A stretch of 64,000 bases of DNA from an uncultured Kiritimatiellota bacterium (GCA_934675625.1 CAKURH010000005.1:1-64000), one strand, 5' to 3'. Positions 35,353 through 44,771 are shown, counted from the first letter of the stretch. Notes: generated by a model from the letters alone, not told the origin. Numbers and translations: made by a program.

Positions 35353-36267
35353 TATCCGCCGAAAGGCCGAGAGCAGCGAGGTCAAGACGGCGGCGACAAA
35401 AACAAGGGCGCAGCCGAGAAGCTGGCGCGGCGACAGCGTGTCGCCCAAGACGACGTAGCCCGAAAGCGCGCCGAAGACCGACTCCATTGAGAGGAGGATC
35501 GCCGCGAGCGCGGGCGGCGTCCGAGCCTGTCCGAAGTTCTGCAGCGTGTAGGCGATGCCGCTCGAGAAGACACCACAGTAAAAGACGGGGAGAATCGCCG
35601 CCGGATGTGGCGCGAGATCCGACAGGAACGCGAGGAGGCGCGGCCCTTCGGAATCGAGGAAGAGGAACGGCGCGCCGACGACCGAGCAGGTGAAAAGCTG
35701 CGCCGCGCTCATCACCAGCAGATCCGACGTCTTCGCGAAATGGTCGACGCACAGCATCTGCACCGAGAAGAGCGCCGCACAGAGGAGCGTCCACGCCTCG
35801 CCGCGCCCGACCGACAGCGTCTCGCCGTCGATGGACAGGAAGTAGGTCCCCGCGAGCGCGAGCGCGACGCCGACCCAGATGAACGGACGCGGCAGCGTGC
35901 GCGTCAGGATCGCCGCGCCGACCGGCACCATCAAGACGTAGTTCGTCGTCAGGAACGCGCAGATGCCCGGCGTCGTCAGCTCGACGCCAATCTGCTGCGT
36001 GACCATCGCGAGAAAAAGCGGCACGCCACAGCAGACGCCTGCGACGACCGACCGCCACGTCGGCGGCGAGGCTTCCGGGGCGGGGCGTCGTCCCGCACGG
36101 TTTGCGCGCGCGCGGCGCACGGCAATCCAGCCAAGCAGGAACGCGCCGCCGAGAACGTTTCGGAGAACGGTCATCGCAAAGGGGCCGAGCGTGTCCGCCC
36201 CCAGCTTCTGCGCGAGGAACGCCGTCCCCCAGATGAACGTCGTCAGGAAAAGGAAAATCGGGCCCAT
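35350..36267 (-). CDS. EamA/DMT-family transporter
   Basis: The 305-aa protein has about ten membrane segments and two EamA repeats (TTFIWGTAFLAQKLGADTLGP and YCGVFSSGIAYTLQNFGQ), the typical drug/metabolite transporter layout. The substrate is unknown; members export amino acids or other small metabolites. It follows a ketosynthase pseudogene and precedes pdxY. Its stop is embedded in the pdxY promoter. Confidence 0.88.
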   Translation of the reverse strand: MGPIFLFLTTFIWGTAFLAQKLGADTLGPFAMTVLRNVLGGAFLLGWIAVRRARANRAGRRPAPEASPPTWRSVVAGVCCGVPLFLAMVTQQIGVELTTPGICAFLTTNYVLMVPVGAAILTRTLPRPFIWVGVALALAGTYFLSIDGETLSVGRGEAWTLLCAALFSVQMLCVDHFAKTSDLLVMSAAQLFTCSVVGAPFLFLDSEGPRLLAFLSDLAPHPAAILPVFYCGVFSSGIAYTLQNFGQARTPPALAAILLSMESVFGALSGYVVLGDTLSPRQLLGCALVFVAAVLTSLLSAFRRI

Positions 36268-36282
36268 GGCAACTTCGGCCTT

Positions 36283-36901
36283 TCAGGTGTCATCCCTTCG
36301 CCCCAGGACAAGCGTCGCGTTGCTGCCGCCAAAGGCGAATGAGTTCGAGAGAATCGTGCGCACGGGCGACGTGTCGCCGACGACGGGAATCCGGAACGGC
36401 GCGAGCGCGGCGTCCACGGGCGCGGCGACGTGCGGCGGCAGCCCCGCCCCCCGGCGCAGGGCGATCCAGCCCAGCGCGGCCTCGATCGCCCCCGCCGCAC
36501 CGAGGCAATGCCCCGTGAGCGGCTTCGTCGACGAGACGGCGACCGCGTCGCCGAAGACGCGGCGCACCGCCGCGCGTCGCCCCGCCCACGATCACCGCGT
36601 CGCTCAGGCCGTTCGCCAGAAGCCGCCGCGCCGAGGCGAAGACCTTCGCGGACGACGAGCACGCCGTCGAGACGCACCACGCGGGGCCGCCGAAGCCGCC
36701 CTTCGCCTTGACATACGCGGCGGGATACGCCATGTCGATGCGGTCGGGGTTCGCCGTGAACTCCTCCATCGTCGAGTTGCTCGTGCCGAAGAGGTTGCGC
36801 TCCGTCTCCGCGACGCCGCAACCGAGGGCCGAGACGACCCCCAGATCCGTCAGGGACACGGGAAACGTCCGGCTGTCCACGTCCGAATGCTCGCGCGTCA
36901 C
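36283..36901 (-). pseudogene. FabF-like beta-ketoacyl synthase with two internal deletions
   Basis: Starting at a GTG that overlaps the aldolase stop (GTGA), the frame encodes a KAS N-terminus (LTDLGVVSALGCGVAETERNLF). It then jumps to GTSNSTMEEF, losing roughly 70-90 residues, and continues through an intact nucleophile motif STACSSSAKVF to DAVIVGGATR. Near 36565-36580 the coding continues in a different frame as VRRVFGDAVAVSSTKPLTGH and ends with SFAFGGSNATLVLG. About 110 residues, including the first catalytic His, are missing there. The conserved pieces in correct order show a once complete gene of about 400 codons. An assembly error is an alternative. Confidence 0.75.
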
Positions 36902-37716
36902 TTCGACGCGACGCCCATCTTGTAGCCGTTGAAGCGGTGCGTGTTGTAGAGCGCCTGCTTCGGGTCGACCGGGAGGCCCATCGCCCGGCGGATCGCGAGG
37001 AAGTCCTTCACGGACTTGGGGCCGACCTGCTGGAGCTTCGCGCCGTGCCCTGCCGCCAGGAGCAGCACCTGGCAGTAGGCGTCGGCGTTCTCGGCGAACC
37101 ACTCGGCCTCCTCGATGTCGCGCGCGCCGCAGACGATGCCGTGGTTCTCCATGAAGACGACGTTCGACTTCTGCGACATCTTCGCGACGTTCGCCGCGAC
37201 CTCGTCCGTCCCCGGCGTGCCGTACGGCGCGAGCGGGATCTGGTTGAAGAAGATGTCCGCCTCGGGGTTGATGCCGTTCGGCGGCACCTGCCCCGCGAAG
37301 AGGAAGGCGTTGCAGTGCGGCGGGTGGCAGTGGACGCAGGCGTTCCAGCCGGCCGTTTTCATCATCGCGATGTGCACCTTCACCTCCGACGTGCGCGGAC
37401 GGTAGCCGCAGAGCTGGCCGGCGCTCATGTCGACGAGGCAGATGTCCTCGCGCGTCATGAAGCCCTTGCAGCAGAGGGTCGGCGAGCAGAGCACGAGGTC
37501 TTCGCCGACGCGCACGGAGAGGTTGCCGCCGTTGCCGTCGGTGTAGCCGCGCGCGTAGATGCGGCGGCCCATCTCGCAAATCTGATCCTTCACCCGGTTG
37601 ATCGCCGGCGAGTTGAAGAACTTGTCGAGGGCCGCGCGCGTCTTGGGCTGCGGGCCCTTCTTCCAGTCGTACGCCCGGTTCACGAGCGGCGGGTTGATGT
37701 AGAGCTTCTTGTCCAT
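36898..37716 (-). CDS. Class II aldolase (fuculose-/rhamnulose-1-phosphate aldolase type)
   Basis: The 272-aa class II aldolase/adducin-family protein shows GNGGNLSVRVGEDLVLCSPT, the catalytic Glu region TSEVKVHIAM, and zinc ligands in HCHPPHCNAF and ENHGIVCG. Family members split fuculose-1-phosphate or rhamnulose-1-phosphate to lactaldehyde and dihydroxyacetone phosphate in the cytoplasm. This suits the fucosidase and rhamnosidase encoded at the left end, although the kinase and isomerase are not in the window. It has its own promoter at 37740-37748 with AAGGA in the leader. Confidence 0.85.
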   Translation of the reverse strand: MDKKLYINPPLVNRAYDWKKGPQPKTRAALDKFFNSPAINRVKDQICEMGRRIYARGYTDGNGGNLSVRVGEDLVLCSPTLCCKGFMTREDICLVDMSAGQLCGYRPRTSEVKVHIAMMKTAGWNACVHCHPPHCNAFLFAGQVPPNGINPEADIFFNQIPLAPYGTPGTDEVAANVAKMSQKSNVVFMENHGIVCGARDIEEAEWFAENADAYCQVLLLAAGHGAKLQQVGPKSVKDFLAIRRAMGLPVDPKQALYNTHRFNGYKMGVASK

Positions 37717-37717
37717 G

Positions 37718-39550
37718 TCAGAATGTCCTTGGTGCGTGAATTATACCACAATTCGCCCGCCCTGCGCGCGCCACGCGCGGCGACAGGGGGCTGGTGGCCA
37801 TCGCACGGAAGGAGCGGAAGTAAGTCCCCTTCGCGTCGAGCCCTTCGGCCAGCGTCTGGAGGTGCAGGTAGGAGAACCCGAACGGCGGCAGCGACCGAAC
37901 CGTCGCCGTGGCGAGCGTGCGTCCGTCGCAGGTCAGCTCGGCGCGCCCGGTCCCGCCGTTCCACGTGCCGCGCAGCGTGTGCCACCCTTCGCCCAGCGTC
38001 TCCCGCGTGACCGTCCACGACACCGGCGCGCGCGGCGGGCTGTACTCGTCGCACGGATTGATCCAGTGGTCGGTCAGCGTCAGCCGGAAGCCCGCGCCGT
38101 CGATGCGGCAGTCGACCTCGACCGCCCCCGTCCGCGCCGCCGGGAAGTTCCAGGCCACGCCCTGCCGATCCGAGACGAGGCGCGGGTCGGGGATGCGGCA
38201 GAGCTGCAGGACCTCGCGGACGCTCCCCTTCCCCTCGTCCGTGTCGGGGTCGCGCGTCAGGACGGCCCCCGGCAGCCGGTTCCAGGCGCAGTGCCCCGCC
38301 CAGCCGCGCCAGCCGCCCGACAGCGACTTCAGGTAGAGATGGTTCGAGAGCCCGCCGAGCCCGTGGCGGAAGTCCTCCGTCCGCGTCGTCTCGAGCAGCC
38401 AGTCGGGGTCGAACCGCGCAAGCCGCCGCGCGGACGAGTTCTGTCCGTAGGCGACCAGCACCGTGCCGTCGCGCAGTTCGAGCGCCTGCGTCTGGTGCAC
38501 GGACTTGTCGTGCTCGTCGTCCGGGTCGTTGCCGAGTTCCCGGAAGTCGGGCGCGTTGCGCGGCTCGGTCAGGGCGATCTCGCGGAAGCCCCGCCACGTC
38601 CGCCCGTCGTCGTCCGAAATCGCCGCGTGCAGCGCGTCGCGGTTGGTGAAGACCGTCTCCCAGACGCCCGCACGTTCGCCGGTCGAAAGTTCGGGGGACT
38701 CCGCCGCGTCGCGTGTCGGCAGCGGCGCCGTGTTGTTCCAGACGAAGAGCAGCCGTCCGTCCTTCAGGCGGAAGAGGAGCGGCATCGTGTTCGTCGCCCA
38801 GAACGCGGGGTTTTCGCGCGGCTCGCTCCACGTCTCGCCGCCGTCCCGCGACTCGCTGAACGCATGGTGCCCGCCGCTCGTGCGCAGGGCCATGAGCAGC
38901 GAGCCGTCGTTCCGCTCGACGACGGACGGCTCGCAGCCGTCGTTGTACCAGCGCGGCCGCCGGTCGCCCGGCCCGAAGCGCGGCACGTCCTTCAGCGGCG
39001 GCACCGGGACGTAGCGCCACGTGTCGCCGTCGTCGTCCGACAGCGCGACCGCCGCGCGGTAGCACGCGCCGCCTTCGCACCGCACGTCCGAGAACGCCGC
39101 GACCCACCGCCGCCGCGCCTTCAGCGCAACCAGCTGGCGCAGCTCCTGCCGCCGCCAGCCGAGGCGGCGGCGTTCGGGGCTTGTGTCGCCGGGGCCCGTC
39201 CTCGAGCGGACGAACACCGTCTCGCGTTCCGGCCCCTCGTCGGCGAAACAGATCCACTCGTCGCGCCACGGGCTCCTCGCCATCGCGCCGACGTCTCCGC
39301 GCGCCGCGACCCGGAACGTCCAGTTCGTCCCCTCGTCCCGCGACGCGACGTAGACGCGGCGCCGTTCGCCGCCGACCGTCTTCCAGCCGTAGTGGCGGAT
39401 CTCGCCGTCGGCCGTCCGGCAGAGGTCGCGCACGGCGGCGGCGGGCGGCACGGCCACGACACGAGGCCCTTCCGCCGCCGCGCCGGCGAAGCCCGACAGC
39501 AGCACGAGCCCGACTGAGACAAGCGAACGCGTCTTCAACATCTTCTTCAT
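37718..39550 (-). CDS. Secreted sialidase-like (BNR repeat) enzyme
   Basis: The 610-aa protein has a signal peptide (residues 1 to about 30) and a six-bladed propeller with at least four Asp boxes: SRDEGTNW, SDDDGDTW, SRDGGETW and SDDDGRTW. A C-terminal LamG-like domain (about residues 430-590) follows. Sialidases (GH33 type) cleave terminal sialic acids. The ATG overlaps the stop of the SASA-domain gene (ATGA), so it is coupled to a predicted sialate O-acetylesterase, supporting the function. The last 15 codons run through the promoter of the downstream aldolase. A non-sialidase BNR hydrolase is the alternative. Confidence 0.82.
   Translation of the reverse strand: MKKMLKTRSLVSVGLVLLSGFAGAAAEGPRVVAVPPAAAVRDLCRTADGEIRHYGWKTVGGERRRVYVASRDEGTNWTFRVAARGDVGAMARSPWRDEWICFADEGPERETVFVRSRTGPGDTSPERRRLGWRRQELRQLVALKARRRWVAAFSDVRCEGGACYRAAVALSDDDGDTWRYVPVPPLKDVPRFGPGDRRPRWYNDGCEPSVVERNDGSLLMALRTSGGHHAFSESRDGGETWSEPRENPAFWATNTMPLLFRLKDGRLLFVWNNTAPLPTRDAAESPELSTGERAGVWETVFTNRDALHAAISDDDGRTWRGFREIALTEPRNAPDFRELGNDPDDEHDKSVHQTQALELRDGTVLVAYGQNSSARRLARFDPDWLLETTRTEDFRHGLGGLSNHLYLKSLSGGWRGWAGHCAWNRLPGAVLTRDPDTDEGKGSVREVLQLCRIPDPRLVSDRQGVAWNFPAARTGAVEVDCRIDGAGFRLTLTDHWINPCDEYSPPRAPVSWTVTRETLGEGWHTLRGTWNGGTGRAELTCDGRTLATATVRSLPPFGFSYLHLQTLAEGLDAKGTYFRSFRAMATSPLSPRVARAGRANCGIIHAPRTF
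37740..37748 (-). promoter_or_regulatory. Extended -10 promoter (TGGTATAAT) of the class II aldolase
   Basis: A perfect element inside the final codons of the sialidase gene, 23 nt before the aldolase ATG; the leader carries AAGGA. Confidence 0.6.
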
Positions 39551-42500
39551 TTCTTTCCCCCTGTGCTCGTTGCTTCGATGCTGTCGGACAGGCGTTTCGC
39601 CAGCGCGGCCTTGTCCGGCGGATGGATGTCGGCCTTGGTCGAGATGTCGGCGGACTTCACGAGCGTGACGTGCGGGACGATTTCCGCCGCGCGCGCCTGC
39701 GCCTCCTGCACACCGTGCCACCGCGCGTCGTCCCGCGCCGCGAGGTCGGCAATCTGCACGAGCGAGAACGGCAGCGCGGCGTCGCGCAAGTCGGCCCGCC
39801 ACCGTTCGGCGAGCGCCTTGAAGAGCGGCGCGTAATAGCGCGCGCCGCCGGGGCCGGTGTCGCTCTCGCCCTGATACCACACGACGCGCGAGAACGCAAA
39901 CGGCACGACCGTCTCGAACATCTTCGCGTACAGGAAGCCGGGGCCGTTCCACGTCGAATAGACCGGATGCGTGAAGTCGCCATGTCCGTCGGCTTTCGCA
40001 ATCTGCCCGGCCGGGTCTGTGCAGACGCCCGCCGGCAGCCAGCTCTGCAGCGCCGACGCACCCTGCGCACAGACGACCAGGCCGACGGGCTTGCCCGTCT
40101 GCCGCACGCGCTCCAAGCCGAACAGGTAGGCGAGCGTCGACCACCGCGAGACCTCGTTCGAGGCGCAGACCCGCCAGCCGTCGGCGGACGTGAAGTCCGT
40201 CCCCGGCTCGACGCGCGAGACGGTGAAGCACCGCAGCAACGGCTCGTTCGCATAGTCGGCCGGACGCACGCGCGACCGCGACAGCGCGAACTGCATGTTC
40301 GACTGGCCCGCCATGAGATAGACCTCGCCCACGCACACGTTCTTCAGCACGCGCGTCTGCGCACCCAGCCGAACCGTCAGCTCGAACGGGCCGCCCGCCG
40401 TCCCCGCCGGCAGGTCGACCGTCCACACGCCGCCGGACGAGACGGCCTTCGCCGTCCGCCCGCGAAACGTCGCGGACACGGCGCCGAGCCCCGTGCCGAA
40501 GAGGCGCACGGGCTTGCCTTCCGCGAACACCAGGCCGTCGGTGAAAAGCGGCGCGAGCCGCAGCTCCTCCGCCGCCAGCACAACGTTCGGATCGCCCGCG
40601 AACGCGAGGTCGTGCAGCAGCCCGACGGACGGCTTGTCGCCGTTGACGCCCGGGCCGAGCGCGGGCGAGCAGTTGCCGTAGACGCGCACGGGCGGCACTG
40701 CGCACGATCCAGCCTCTACGCCGTCCACGAGCAGGCGGAACTGCCGTCCGTCGTTCACCAGCGTGAGGCGCACGCGGCGTCCGCGCACAAGCGGCGCGGC
40801 GGTCTTGACCTCGCAGGCGAACGCCGACGCGCCCTCCCCGCCCGCGAACGCGGCGACGAGCCGTCCGTCCGACGCGAGCGTCAGCGACGGCCCCTCGTTC
40901 CAGCCGTTCGGGGACAGGATCGGATGCGCCGCGCCGTCCGCCGCCAGTGGCGTGAACGCGCACGTCAGGCGGAACGGCCCCATCGGCCACTGCCGCTGCG
41001 GCAGCTTCGGACGCGCCAGCGGCGCCCCCATGAAGTCGAATGCGGCGCGCCGCACGGCGAACGGCGAGACGCGGGCCACGACAATCCGCGTCCTCTTCAC
41101 GGGCCACGCCGCCTCCGGCGTCAGGAACACGCGCGCGTCCGGCGTGCCCGACGCGCCGGACGTCTCGTCCAGCGTGACAGGCGTCTCGACGACGGCCATC
41201 GGAATCGGACGCCGATCCGTCGCGAACGGCTGCTGCACCTTCGACTCGGCAAACGTGCCGTCGGCGAACTCGAACTCGACCCAGAAGTCGTCCGTCGGCG
41301 CGGGTTGCGCCGCCCAAACGGACACGAACAGACGACCCGCCTTCTGGTTGAGCGGCGGCAAGTCGTAGAGCGTGCCGTCCGGCGAAAGGCGAATCGTCCC
41401 CGCGCCGCAGCGCAGCTCGCCGAAGCGCACGAGGTCGCGCGGCGTGAACGTGCGGACGGCCCGGTTGTCCGTGAACGTGAGCTTCGTCTTCGCCTCCGTC
41501 TCGATGCGCGCCGTATGCTTCATCCACGACGGCGCCAGCTTGGACGTCAGGCGGGCGGGCGTCCAAGCGAAATGCGGCGCGCCGTTCGTCTCGAAGCTCT
41601 TGACGGCGTGCGCAATCCGTCCGTTCGCGACCTGCAGGTCGAGCCAGCCTTCCCCATTGAAGAAGACGGGCAGAATTGTCGAACGATTCGGCGTGAACGC
41701 CGTCACGGGACGCTCGTTGCGATAGAGGACGGCCCGCTTCAGGGGAACCTCCGTCTTGAACGCGCACTTTCCGGCGAGAATGCCGTCCTGCCACGTCAGG
41801 GCAAACCGGCTCTGGATCGGCCGGCGGTCATGGATCGAAACCTTGACCGTCTCGGGATTCGCGAGCCATCCCGTAAACTGGAAGACCGGCGGCAGCGTGA
41901 CGACGCGCGTCTCGGACGGCAGACGCACGACGAACTCGGGCGTCAGGACGTGCGACGCTGACAGCTTCGCCGTCGGCACGAGCCATTCGACCCGCGTCCA
42001 GTCCGCGTCCACCAGCCGCCGCTCGGACAACCCGGCGACGATTTCGCCGTCCTCGTCGAGAAGCCGGCCTGAAATCGAGACGTCGCCCTTCTCGACCGAC
42101 GGCAGGCGCTGCGCCTCGAACTTCAGCACCGTGCCGGGGATGTTCTCGCGCAAGTAGGCGAAGACGACATCCGTCTTCTCCGCCGGACGCTCCCCCCGAA
42201 ACGCGCGCGCCATCGCCCGCACGATCGCCGGATTCCCCGTCGCGAGCCGCCGCGTCTGGAGCGTCGTCTCGTCGTGGTCGTTCCACGTCGTCACGTGCAG
42301 CCACTGCGCATTCAGCGCCTGCGCCGCGTCGAACCGTCGCTGCAGCGTGCCGAAGCCGAGAAACGGCTGGTAGTAGCTGCAGCGTCCGGGCAGCCAGCCG
42401 CCGTAGTAGCCGGGCCACAGGCATGGCATGAACGCCGCGCCGTTCTTCCGGCAGAAGGCGTCAGCCTCGCGCATCTCCGTCTCGACGGACTTGAACGGCG

Positions 42501-43149
42501 ACCGTCCGCAGCCCATGATCGAGAAGTGGAACGCGCCCTCGAACAGGCCGACGTAGGGCGCGAAGACCTTCTCGTCAAACGCCTGGAACGGCGTCTCGAT
42601 GTTGGCGACGACGTGAATCGGATAGCCCGCGTCGGCACAGCCGGCGCGAATCGCGCGCCACTCGTCCGGCGTCCAGGCGCGGTAGGTGTAGGCGCAGACG
42701 ACGAACCGGTCGCCGCACCGCGCGTAGTTCGGATGGTTCCCGTAGGTCGAGAGCATCCGCACAAGCTCCTTCACCTGATGGGCGACGCTGACGCGACGGT
42801 CGAGGCAGATGCCGAACTGGAACGGCGTGCCCTCGGCCGCCGCGAGGTAAGGCCGCAAGTCCCAGAAGGACGTCCTGCCGCCCTCGTGCGCAACCATGTC
42901 GTTGAAGAACCCGTCCACGCCCTGGTCGAGCGCGCGCCGGATCTCGTCGCGCAGCGGATGTGCCCCGACGTCCGTCTGCGGAAAGTCGTAGACCCGCTGC
43001 GACATCTGCGAGGCGTTCTCCGGCACGAACCACGGCACGTAGTGCGCCCAGACCATCTTGCGGTTCGCGACGTCCGCCGCGCGCGCGGTCCCGCCGCCCC
43101 AGACGAGCGACAGAACCGCCACCAAAACCTTCAATCCCCGACCGTTCAT
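39547..43149 (-). CDS. GH99/GH71-like domain fused to sialate O-acetylesterase (SASA) domain, secreted
   Basis: The 1200-aa protein has a signal peptide (to about residue 24). An N-terminal barrel (about residues 30-330; KMVWAHYVPWFVPENAS, GVDGFFNDMV, LHVTTWNDHDETT) resembles GH99 and GH71 endo-acting glycosidases. Beta domains follow, including a LamG-like part near 700-820. A C-terminal SGNH esterase begins near residue 945: VYLMAGQSNMQF (nucleophile Ser), QGASALQSWL and VVWYQGESD. Sialate O-acetylesterases remove O-acetyl groups that block sialidases, matching the next gene. The fusion could attack an acetylated, sialylated glycan in one secreted protein. Confidence 0.8.
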   Translation of the reverse strand: MNGRGLKVLVAVLSLVWGGGTARAADVANRKMVWAHYVPWFVPENASQMSQRVYDFPQTDVGAHPLRDEIRRALDQGVDGFFNDMVAHEGGRTSFWDLRPYLAAAEGTPFQFGICLDRRVSVAHQVKELVRMLSTYGNHPNYARCGDRFVVCAYTYRAWTPDEWRAIRAGCADAGYPIHVVANIETPFQAFDEKVFAPYVGLFEGAFHFSIMGCGRSPFKSVETEMREADAFCRKNGAAFMPCLWPGYYGGWLPGRCSYYQPFLGFGTLQRRFDAAQALNAQWLHVTTWNDHDETTLQTRRLATGNPAIVRAMARAFRGERPAEKTDVVFAYLRENIPGTVLKFEAQRLPSVEKGDVSISGRLLDEDGEIVAGLSERRLVDADWTRVEWLVPTAKLSASHVLTPEFVVRLPSETRVVTLPPVFQFTGWLANPETVKVSIHDRRPIQSRFALTWQDGILAGKCAFKTEVPLKRAVLYRNERPVTAFTPNRSTILPVFFNGEGWLDLQVANGRIAHAVKSFETNGAPHFAWTPARLTSKLAPSWMKHTARIETEAKTKLTFTDNRAVRTFTPRDLVRFGELRCGAGTIRLSPDGTLYDLPPLNQKAGRLFVSVWAAQPAPTDDFWVEFEFADGTFAESKVQQPFATDRRPIPMAVVETPVTLDETSGASGTPDARVFLTPEAAWPVKRTRIVVARVSPFAVRRAAFDFMGAPLARPKLPQRQWPMGPFRLTCAFTPLAADGAAHPILSPNGWNEGPSLTLASDGRLVAAFAGGEGASAFACEVKTAAPLVRGRRVRLTLVNDGRQFRLLVDGVEAGSCAVPPVRVYGNCSPALGPGVNGDKPSVGLLHDLAFAGDPNVVLAAEELRLAPLFTDGLVFAEGKPVRLFGTGLGAVSATFRGRTAKAVSSGGVWTVDLPAGTAGGPFELTVRLGAQTRVLKNVCVGEVYLMAGQSNMQFALSRSRVRPADYANEPLLRCFTVSRVEPGTDFTSADGWRVCASNEVSRWSTLAYLFGLERVRQTGKPVGLVVCAQGASALQSWLPAGVCTDPAGQIAKADGHGDFTHPVYSTWNGPGFLYAKMFETVVPFAFSRVVWYQGESDTGPGGARYYAPLFKALAERWRADLRDAALPFSLVQIADLAARDDARWHGVQEAQARAAEIVPHVTLVKSADISTKADIHPPDKAALAKRLSDSIEATSTGGKK

Positions 43150-43155
43150 GGCACG

Positions 43156-43410
43156 TCACCGAATGGCGAAGAAGAAGCCGCGACAGGGCTTCGTGTTGAG
43201 GTAGATGCCCGGCCACGGCGACCAGTCCCACCCGCTGAGCACGGTGTCGAGCGTCACCGCCTCCGCCGCGAGGGACGTGCCGCCGAGCCGCGTGTCGAGG
43301 GACACGTCAACCGCCGACACGGCAGGCGCGGGCGGCGGCGGCTCGCGCGTGCCGGCGGACGCGGCGAGAACCGCCGCAACCGCCAATGAAAGACTCAGAA
43401 TGCACTTCAT
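43156..43410 (-). CDS. Small secreted protein, 84 aa, unknown
   Basis: The protein has a clear signal peptide (MKCILSLSLAVAAVLAASAG), a proline stretch (EPPPPAPA) and a short mature part with LSGWDWSPWPGIYLNTK and the C-terminus GFFFAIR. A strong GAGGAGG lies before the ATG and it fits exactly between two secreted-enzyme genes, so it is probably expressed. No family is recognised. The C-terminal hydrophobic-plus-Arg ending recalls two other secreted proteins here (GFVFYVR and SLIILR). Confidence 0.65.
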   Translation of the reverse strand: MKCILSLSLAVAAVLAASAGTREPPPPAPAVSAVDVSLDTRLGGTSLAAEAVTLDTVLSGWDWSPWPGIYLNTKPCRGFFFAIR

Positions 43411-43419
43411 GTTTCCTCC

Positions 43420-44697
43420 TCAGTCCAGAATGACGATTGGGCGGAAGCCGTTGTACGGGCGCCGCGCATCCGTCATGCCCTGCGCGCCGTTGTCGATGTA
43501 AAGGTTTTTCGAGCGCGCGCCCGAACGGCAGTCCTTCGCATCGTCTTCCCACGAGCCTCCGCGCAAGACGCGATTCCAGGACGACACCGACCCAACATTC
43601 GGGTTGACGGGATCCGTAGCCTCGGCCGCACCGATGTTCTCGATCCGGTCAAACACCCACTCGCGCACATTGCCGTGCATGTCGTAGAAGCCCCAGCCGT
43701 TCGGCTTGAACGAGCCGACTTCCGCCACGCCCGTGCGGTCGCCGAGATTGCCCTTGTAGAGACCCAGTTCGTCCAGATGAGAATCCGTCTCGGAACTTTC
43801 CAAATTTGTCGTGCCGTCGTTCAGCGCACCCGTCGTGCCCGCGCGGCAGGCGTATTCCCACTGGGCTTCAGTCGGCAGGTCAAACCTGAAGCCCGTCCGC
43901 GTGCGGATCTTCTTCAGCCACGTGGCCGTCTGCGCCGCATTCCCGCCGGGATCCTTGGCTTCGTCATACGGCCAGTCAGTGCATGTGCCGTGCAGCAGAT
44001 ACCAGCGCATGCCAGAGGCCGGCTGCGCCGCGCTCTTTCCCGCCGGAATGGCGTCATCGACCAGATAGTATTCATAGCCGTAGGTGAACTCATAGACGCC
44101 CATGTAAAAGGGCTTCGTCAGATGCACCGTATGCTGAACTTCGCGCGTCGAGTGATAGCCAAACTCGTTCGGATGGGCGCCCATGACGAAACCGAGGTCA
44201 TCCGTCGGATCGACACGGCGCAGAATCATGTGCGTCGTCTTGTAGCGCATGTTGGTCACACCACCGGGGACGGCCTCTGCGCTTGTGTAATAGTAGGCCG
44301 ACATTAGGTTGTCGGCGTTCGCCGACTTCCCCTTGAGAAGATCGATGACAAGGTAGCGCGGCGGCGCGCTCTTCGACCAGGCCGTGACGCGGGCGCGGGC
44401 GTTGTCCACCTTGTGGTTCGGCCACGACTGCGTGGCCTGCCACGTCAGGGACTTGCCCGTGCCGACGGCAATCACCTTGTTGACGTCACCCGAGAGGTTC
44501 GCGACCTCGCCTTCCGCCAGCGGCACGCCGTTCGTCTCGATGCCGAGCGTGATGATCGCGTCCTCGCCCGCGAGGTCATAGGTGACGGTGACGCTGCGGT
44601 CGGCGTTCTGCGTCATGACGACATTCGACACTTCAGGGGCCGCACACGCGACCGAAGCCGACAGGGCCGACAGCCCCGCAATCATGATTCTTTTCAT
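43420..44697 (-). CDS. Secreted SUMF1/FGE-domain protein
   Basis: The 425-aa protein has a signal peptide, an N-terminal beta domain (about residues 20-115), and a formylglycine-generating-enzyme-type domain: FYMGVYEFTYGYEYYLV, FDLPTEAQWEYACRAGT, GFYDMHGNVREWVFDR, RVLRGGSWEDDAKDCRSGAR and GFRPIV. Many such proteins are not true sulfatase activators, and no sulfatase lies in this window. A structural or glycan-binding role is possible. It is the first gene of the sialidase operon, with AAAGG upstream and a promoter at 44763-44771. Confidence 0.85.
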   Translation of the reverse strand: MKRIMIAGLSALSASVACAAPEVSNVVMTQNADRSVTVTYDLAGEDAIITLGIETNGVPLAEGEVANLSGDVNKVIAVGTGKSLTWQATQSWPNHKVDNARARVTAWSKSAPPRYLVIDLLKGKSANADNLMSAYYYTSAEAVPGGVTNMRYKTTHMILRRVDPTDDLGFVMGAHPNEFGYHSTREVQHTVHLTKPFYMGVYEFTYGYEYYLVDDAIPAGKSAAQPASGMRWYLLHGTCTDWPYDEAKDPGGNAAQTATWLKKIRTRTGFRFDLPTEAQWEYACRAGTTGALNDGTTNLESSETDSHLDELGLYKGNLGDRTGVAEVGSFKPNGWGFYDMHGNVREWVFDRIENIGAAEATDPVNPNVGSVSSWNRVLRGGSWEDDAKDCRSGARSKNLYIDNGAQGMTDARRPYNGFRPIVILD

Positions 44698-44762
44698 TTT
44701 CGTAGCCTTTCTGGTTTTGAGTGAATGTGAAGAAAGCGCCCTCCGCCTTTTTCACATTGCGT

Positions 44763-44771
44763 ATTATACCA
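44763..44771 (-). promoter_or_regulatory. Extended -10 promoter (TGGTATAAT) of the sialidase operon
   Basis: A perfect element about 65 nt before the FGE-domain gene. The region 44772-44847 downstream of the ATPase gene shows no other feature. Confidence 0.6.

Noticed and set aside
37680..39269. Minus-strand frame of 529 codons overlapping the sialidase
   Set aside because: Alternative frame of the sialidase; the real frame carries the signal peptide and Asp boxes.
43420..44697. Sulfatase maturation function for the FGE-domain protein
   Set aside because: No sulfatase gene in the window; SUMF1-domain proteins are often non-catalytic, so only the domain is called.
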